Positions 59,029 through 64,000 of a stretch of 64,000 nucleotides of DNA are shown here, piece after piece. The position numbers were made by a program, and so were the translations under genes. The notes under the pieces were generated by a model that was given only the letters and a program-made list of their open reading frames with translations, did not search any database and was not told where the DNA came from. Source of the stretch: Enchytraeus crypticus (taxonomy: Eukaryota > Annelida > Clitellata > Enchytraeida > Enchytraeidae); NCBI GenBank assembly GCA_905160935.1, contig CAJHZI010000600.1, positions 675,001 to 739,000 on the forward strand, given 5' to 3'. Position 1 is the first letter of the stretch. Every line of letters starts with the position of its first letter.

Positions 59029-62000
59029 ATGGTATGATGGAACTGATTTCCTATTTGTAATTGTGATTCAGATTTTTAATAAATATAATTAAGTTAATTT
59101 CGTGAACTTATTTTTAAATTAATTAATTAATTAAATGTATAATTTTATTCTATTTTTACTACTTAACTGACTTATTGAAATCTTAATGACAAAAATTATT
59201 ATTTAACAATTTACAGTAATTACTTTTAGACAATTAGTAAAAATTAATTTTATTAAGCAAATAGCAGTATTTAAGGAGAAGATAAACCAAACGATTAAAG
59301 TAATCGCTTCGGAAGCGTGCGACTTGGGTTCAATCATTAGTCAGTCAATCCCTAATCACCTGATCACCATATGACGTATGTCAAACCGGTCAATCAACAA
59401 TAAATGGGTATAACCTAGGGCCCAAGAAAAAATAATTATATATCGGCGCTGTAAGTAATAACTATATTCTTCGTCATATAAGGAAAAGGATTAAAAAACT
59501 GTGCCAAGAACCTTTAAAGCTGTATCGAAGACCATTCACTGGCCATGACATTGCTATTTAAATAGTAAATGTAAAATAAAATATAGGCCTACTTCTAAAT
59601 ATGCGTAATATACAAGTAATATGCATGTATAACCATACAACACACTTCCCAGCTAACACACTTCCCCTCTGCCCATGGGATGTGAGAGACACCGTCTGGA
59701 CGTTTACCATCAGTGCGGATCAGTCCCAGGGGCTCTTTAATGGCTGGGATATTCGCTCGACTCAGGGCGCGCCAGATCAAGTCGTTTATGAACTGATGTC
59801 TGCAGATTCTGCCGGCACTACGCTTGCACGACAGGCCGTGAATGCCTAACGCATTGACTGAGACACCACAAATGCAGTTGTGTGGCTCACATAAGGTAGT
59901 GCCCAGACGAAGACCGGCCGCGACTCTGACTGCTTCGTCGTCCAGACGGAGGCCGCATGATGAGATTGGTAAAGCCTTGATCCAGTCTCCACTATGGGGG
60001 GCCGACACTGCGAGCAGCCGCGCCTTTTCTTGTGGCAAAAGTGGCTTCGCAAGGAGTTCCGTGTGCAAAGCAGTAGTGACCTTTGAGTCCCAAGCCTTCA
60101 TGCTATTAGCCATCATACCGATTGGAGGTTCGGATGTGGACAGAGCAGTCCAAATGCCCTGAATCCTGGATATCTCCAAGTCGGGAATTTGAAAGAATCC
60201 GGAAAGGATTGAATCCTGTAGAACGCCAGTCCCCGCGGCTGAAGCCAAAAAGGCAGAAGGTGCCAGCGACGAGACAGAGCGTATACCCAATCCTCCGTAG
60301 CATATTGGCAGGCTAGCCTGAATCCATTGAGCTTCGTTAACATTAATATTAACGATGCTACTGAGCGACTTTCGCATGATGGAATCATAATTCTGCAATG
60401 CTGGATGACACGCACATGGAGAGGCACGCAATAAGTATATGAGTTTTGAAGAACCTACACAGCTCCGCAATATCGTTAGAGCGTCGTGTGCGGAGATGAG
60501 CTTCAACCGGCTCGCGGCTCTCTCTAGTTTAGAGCACTGAGTATTGAGAGCCAAATCCATAGCTTGACCCGTCTGCAATGGAGCTCCAAGTAGACTGGCT
60601 TCGACAGGCTTTACACGAATGAATGTATTGATGGCCGGAAAGTTACTGTCGGATCGAGTGGTAATGAGCTCACATTTATTTATATTCAGGCTTAGCCCCA
60701 AAGCCTTTCCCGCAACCATCAGCCTTGAGATATCATCCGCCACGGTAGACTCAACCCCGCCCACAGTTATGTCGTCTAAGTAACCTATTTTCAGAGAAGA
60801 AGATAGCGACTGGAGCAACGGGTGTATTGTCAAACTGAACAGGAGAGGGCCCAAAGGGTCACCCTGTTGTACCCCCTCGCTAGACATGATCACCCGTTGA
60901 CCGAAACGTAGAACACTTGGGTCTTCATAGGACAGACGGCAGAAAGGCCCCAGCTCAGGTAGTGAAGAGTCTACAGCTTCTAGCACGGGAACCCTTTTCA
61001 GAGAGTTGAAAGCGTTGCGAAAGTCCAGTTTAGCCACTAACCAATCGTCTGGCATGCTGCTAATGAATCGTCGGCTGGCATGCACGGCGGCTTCACAACC
61101 TCCTTTGACACCTACGCCTACCTGGATAGGTTGAAGAAAGTTTGAGAGCCTGTCTAGGGCGAAGGAATTAGCACATTTGGCAGCGATCCTGCGCCAAGAG
61201 TAGCCCACAGCAATCGGTCTAAGCCCGCCGGTCTTTTTCTTCAGAGCAATCAGGTTGGCTCCAAAAAGAAACGGCTTGACTTCCTGATGACATTTACCGA
61301 GCAAAAGGAGATTTACAAAACCGGTAATGGCTGTTAGAGTCTCCCTGCCCATTATGGGGCACGTCACCAGCTGCAGGATGTACTGTGGCCTCAGACCATC
61401 CGAGCCCCCAGAAGAACCGGCGGGGAAACTTTTCACGGCTTTCATTACCTCCGCTTCAGTGACTTGGAGCGTATTCGCTTGGGGAGAGGCTGAGCTAAGA
61501 AGGCTTCGGGGTGTACTGTCCGCTGATGGATGTTTCAGACTCAGCTCTCTGTATATTTCATCATTATTCGGGGCCAGCGACTCTTCTGAGCACAGGATTC
61601 GCACGGCTGCTCTTAAATTTCCGTCTTCGATCTTTGAGGTCACTATGGATCGGAGGGATTCCTCAGGAGTACGCGGCCTGGAAGATTTGCGAAACTTCGC
61701 TCTTTCGTCAACTGAAACAGGAACGTCCACCCCGGACACTCTTTTGCGAATCAAGGACGCCATATTGTGCCTTTTCCCTGTTCTTTTAGAAGCTAGCAAT
61801 ATGTCTTCGCCAATGGCAAGAAGAGATTTCCATGCTTCTAAGTCGTCCACGCACTTAGAGATTCTATCAAGTATATTTATCAAGTAGGTGGCGCAAGTGG
61901 CTCGAACAGATTTAGGAATATGCTTGATAGTACCACTGGTAAGGTTGGGATGTGCAAATACTGTAGCTGAATAAATAAATGAATTGATTGATTGACTGAT

Positions 62001-63334
62001 TGACTTTTTGATTTTATAGATAAATTGATTGATTAACTGCTTGAATGATTAACTGATTTAGTGATTGAGTGATTTATAAATTTGTCACTTGGTTGATTGA
62101 TTGTTTGATTGATTGATTAAATGATTGATTGAGCAATTGTGGTTGATTGATTGTTTGATTGATTGATTGAATGATTGATTGAGCAATTGATTGACCAGGA
62201 GCTGAGGACATCTGTACTGGTAACCTAAAACTGATACTTGGGCTGATGTGGACGATAATACACGAATATCAGATAGGTAGAGATCAACAACTTCCTCCAA
62301 AACGCTTGATGTTATCATGGATAAATGCCGTATTGCATCCGCACAGAAAAATTCAGAACTTCACTTATGATTGGTGTGATGGACTGGCACTACAGTAAGT
62401 ACGTCAAGTTATACTACACTTCTAACGTATAAGGTGTGCATGTCTAATGACAAGTATTCCATGAAATGATATGCATGTCTAATGACAAGTATTGCGGGTT
62501 CGATTCCGGGTTACGTCAACGATTGTAAGTTAAAACATCTAAGGTTTTCTGACAGAAATTCAACGTTAATAAAACTGACAGCACATCTTTAACAGGAATG
62601 AATGATCAACATGTTTTAGTGCTTGTTTTACGTCTTCACGATAACACTAATTGATGCAAAGCTAGTCTTACAAACACATAATGTGAAGTTTGAAAGCTTA
62701 CACATTTTATGTGATATTACACACATTACTGGGCAATATAGTCTTACCTGGACTTTCAGAGGTTCTGGAGAAGAAAGTAGGCTCCTACTCATTATATACA
62801 TGTAATATCAGTTGAAGGATTTTTAAACAGCTACGTCAGTATAACAATGAATTCATTTGCTGACTAGAGGTCTTACTGAATGTGAGGTTAGCTCTCGCTC
62901 TCTCTCCCTCTCTCTCTCGCTCTCTCTCGCTCTCTCCCTCTTTCTATCCCCCTCTCTCTCTCTATTGTTTTGCCAAGTGGCTGGTCCAAGGTACATAATT
63001 ATACTCAGAGTCTGTCTTCACGTTGCATAATGAGTACTCCATAGATTAACAAGTTAATCCCTTCGCTAAGGCTATATCTTATCCATATATAGCCTATATG
63101 TTGGGAAAAGTATGGCTTTTGAGGGGTTGAGGTGGTTTCACGTTTCCTTCATTAGTTCTTCCTTAGTCGCCACTTACGATTATATACAATTGAATGTTTG
63201 TCTAATTTTTAGTGTCCCGTGCACAACACGGGATAATATGTTGTTATTTGAATATTATTCTGCTGCAGAGGTATTGTTGAGTACTGCTCACCAGGGACGT
63301 TCTCTGATTGGTTCAACTCTTCTACCAAAGACAG
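56139..63334 (+). CDS. Filamin-like actin-binding protein, 5' exons (tandem CH domains)
   Basis: Four in-frame exons: 56139-56333 (donor CGT|GTAAGTG), 58520-58631 (donor ATAG|GCACGT), 62199-62394 (donor ACA|GTAAGT) and 63269-63334 (donor ACAG|GTTTGA, phase 2). The gene continues beyond the window. CH1 covers about residues 17-124: [56 protein letters not shown] and [14 protein letters not shown]. After a short linker, CH2 starts [20 protein letters not shown] and continues [20 protein letters not shown] and [10 protein letters not shown]. The CxPGxxxDW block of CH2 and the KRLxLxWI start are filamin-like; tandem CH pairs bind F-actin. The Ig repeats of filamin are not visible, so another tandem-CH protein cannot be excluded. 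The second intron needs a GC donor to keep frame and length. It also hosts an antisense retrotransposon. Confidence 0.85.
57090..57335 (+). mobile_element. LINE C-terminal relic (filamin-like intron 1)
   Basis: [20 protein letters not shown], then [14 protein letters not shown], then a frame-broken [11 protein letters not shown] and CNCQ-AVH. This is the same LINE C-terminus as at 46500-47370, here as a short tail copy. Confidence 0.6.
57418..57740. repeat. Cluster of (TA)n microsatellites
   Basis: Three TA runs (57418-57450, 57495-57571, 57691-57736) in intron 1 of the filamin-like gene. Confidence 0.95.
57920..58225 (+). repeat. Dispersed repeat family D, copy 3
   Basis: ACTGCCAAGTGGCAGGTTCA, AGGTACATATTCATACTCAA, AGATTAACAAGTTAATCCCT, TATGGCTTCTGAGGTGGTTT, TAGTCGCCTCTTATACT. 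It includes a local partial duplication (TCCTCAGTTCGG ... TCCTCAGCTCC). Confidence 0.7.
58262..58390 (-). repeat. (CAT)n run with LINE-tail-like end
   Basis: About 25 CAT units, interrupted by ATAATTATCATCATCGTCAT, followed by TTCTAATCCCAGTCCAATTA. This is like the complement of the LINE tail ending (ATG)n seen at 16760 and 51930. Confidence 0.6.
58740..58825 (+). mobile_element. Family-C repeat tail
   Basis: GACGTTGCCTGACATTCCCT, then TATGGCGAGGAACCGAACGT and TAAATCCTTATTGATTGATT. Strong match to the L2-like LINE tail at 22905-22945 read on the minus strand. Confidence 0.6.
59285..59350 (+). mobile_element. tRNA-like relic
   Basis: AAAGTAATCGCTTCGGAAGC and GTGCGACTTGGGTTCAATCA resemble anticodon-arm and B-box regions. 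There is no complete cloverleaf. Probably a SINE head. Confidence 0.3.
59595..61883 (-). mobile_element. Non-LTR retrotransposon with RT and R2-type (restriction-like) endonuclease
   Basis: One open frame of 762 aa without stops. A variable N-terminus (about 1-120, with [16 protein letters not shown]) precedes the reverse transcriptase: [33 protein letters not shown] (first catalytic Asp near 288), [13 protein letters not shown] (about 338-350) and [11 protein letters not shown] (YLDD at 369-372 in place of YADD/FADD). Near the C-terminus are a zinc-knuckle-like block (Cys 665, 670, 672, His 682, Cys 686, His about 696) and the start of a PD-(D/E)xK nuclease: [20 protein letters not shown]. 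The frame then runs into unrelated residues, so the end of the nuclease is missing. No N-terminal zinc finger is seen, so the 5' end may also be short. These domains place it with single-ORF elements carrying a restriction-like endonuclease. It is antisense inside intron 2 of the filamin-like gene. Confidence 0.9.
62080..62190. repeat. TTGATTGATT repeat with 55-bp tandem copy
   Basis: A block of about 55 bp (GGTTGATTGATTGTTTGATT ... GAGCAATTG) occurs twice, just before the acceptor of exon 3 of the filamin-like gene. It is likely to form that intron's branch and pyrimidine region. Confidence 0.7.
62885..62965. repeat. (CT)n microsatellite
   Basis: TCTCTCGCTCTCTCTCGCTC-type run. It directly precedes repeat family D copy 4. 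Confidence 0.9.
62968..63235 (+). repeat. Dispersed repeat family D, copy 4
   Basis: GCCAAGTGGCTGGTCCAAGG, TACATAATTATACTCAGAGT, AGATTAACAAGTTAATCCCT, AAGTATGGCTTTTGAGG, TTCCTTAGTCGCCACTTACG, ending near CCCGTGCACAACACGGG. In intron 3 of the filamin-like gene. Confidence 0.7.
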
Positions 63335-64000
63335 GTTTGATTATTTATTTTGTTTTCATACTTCTTTTATATTACTATTATATATATTATTCTTATATAT
63401 TATTATAATATATTCACATATATTATTATATAATTATACTTCTTATATTCCTTATATTATTATTTGCAATTGAAATTAAAATCATTCCAGAAAATATAGT
63501 TTAATTAATAAGTATTTATCTAATATACCTTGTATAGTAATTCGTAGTAGTTGTTATCTAAGTTTCTTGTTTCTGCAGCAGGTGATTATAAAACGTATTT
63601 TGGTATTAAATTTTTTTAATATTTACCAAAGGCTCTCTTCAAATATTTGCCGACCTTTTGATAAATCGATATATTTTAATATAGTGAAAGTTTATGAATC
63701 TTCAAGATAACAAGTCTAGATATTTATAGACTATTGATTTGTAAATATTTATAGTTTAAAGGTTAGTTATAGATTTAAGTTATAGATTTACTAAATTTAA
63801 CCCAATAACTAATGTTATTATATATGAAAAATTAAGCTAAATAGAACTAATTTAGGCCTTTTTTTAGGATTATCATTAAGAACTTTCCTAAGTTAAAACC
63901 GAGGCCTAACCTGCAAATAGACTAAACTAATTGGTAAAGTAAGTCCAGCAAAAACTACTATATGGTACACGCTTTGAGCTTATTACACTGATCGCACGTG

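Noticed and set aside
62276..62282. GTAGAG after CAGATAG as a donor ending exon 3 of the filamin-like gene
   Set aside because: The frame continues straight through into the start of CH2 ([10 protein letters not shown]), so reading through to 62394 is simpler.
62485..62520. tRNA suggested by GCGGGTTCGATTCCGGGTT
   Set aside because: A good B box, but I find no A box or acceptor stem at the right distance; probably a SINE fragment.
63575..63600. TTTCTGCAG as the next acceptor of the filamin-like gene
   Set aside because: Either AG gives a stop almost at once in the required phase; the next exon is probably beyond the window.

Overview
This window is nuclear DNA of an animal, most likely a marine invertebrate; I cannot place the phylum. 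The evidence is intron-rich genes with GT-AG junctions and in-phase exons, metazoan gene families (an RD3-like protein, a filamin-type tandem CH-domain protein, SF3A1, ALG10), an AT-rich background full of (TA)n runs and minisatellites, and several kinds of non-LTR retrotransposon and tRNA-derived SINE. No bacterial operons, CRISPR array or rRNA operon is present.

Layout. 1-5764 (+): last exons of a Ser/Thr-rich gene I do not recognise, followed by a minisatellite of about 20 units (to 6990). 7000-20100: no convincing gene; five tandem arrays, TA runs, SINEs and a LINE tail. 20171-20782 (-): GC-rich coding exon of an RD3-family protein. 21650-24110: SINEs and an L2/CR1-like LINE fragment. 26053-28665 (+): complete ALG10 in three exons (473 aa). 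30181-45596 (-): complete SF3A1 in 16 exons (854 aa), convergent with ALG10. 46500-54630: decayed LINEs, two snap-back palindromes and a hAT-type non-autonomous element with a perfect 8-bp target duplication. 56139-63334 (+): first four coding exons of a filamin-like actin-binding protein, continuing past the window. Its second intron carries an antisense retrotransposon with an R2-type endonuclease and an uninterrupted 762-codon frame.

The most unusual signal is that several minisatellites are built from splice junctions. In SF3A1 the exon 4 acceptor, the exon 4 donor and the exon 12 donor are each repeated in tandem (about 10, 16 and 11 extra intronic copies), and the last part of exon 15 with its donor is duplicated once. 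In the first gene the 3' end of the last visible exon, with a GTGAGC donor-like site and an AATAAA, is repeated about 20 times. Units tend to be most faithful next to the exon and to decay away from it. Other points are a probable GC-AG intron in the filamin-like gene and a SINE family whose 3' tail resembles the tail of the local L2-like LINE.

The genes have unrelated jobs (splicing, ER N-glycan assembly, actin crosslinking, a probable guanylate-cyclase-associated protein); nothing suggests they work together. All exon models come from reading splice signals, phase and protein similarity by eye.
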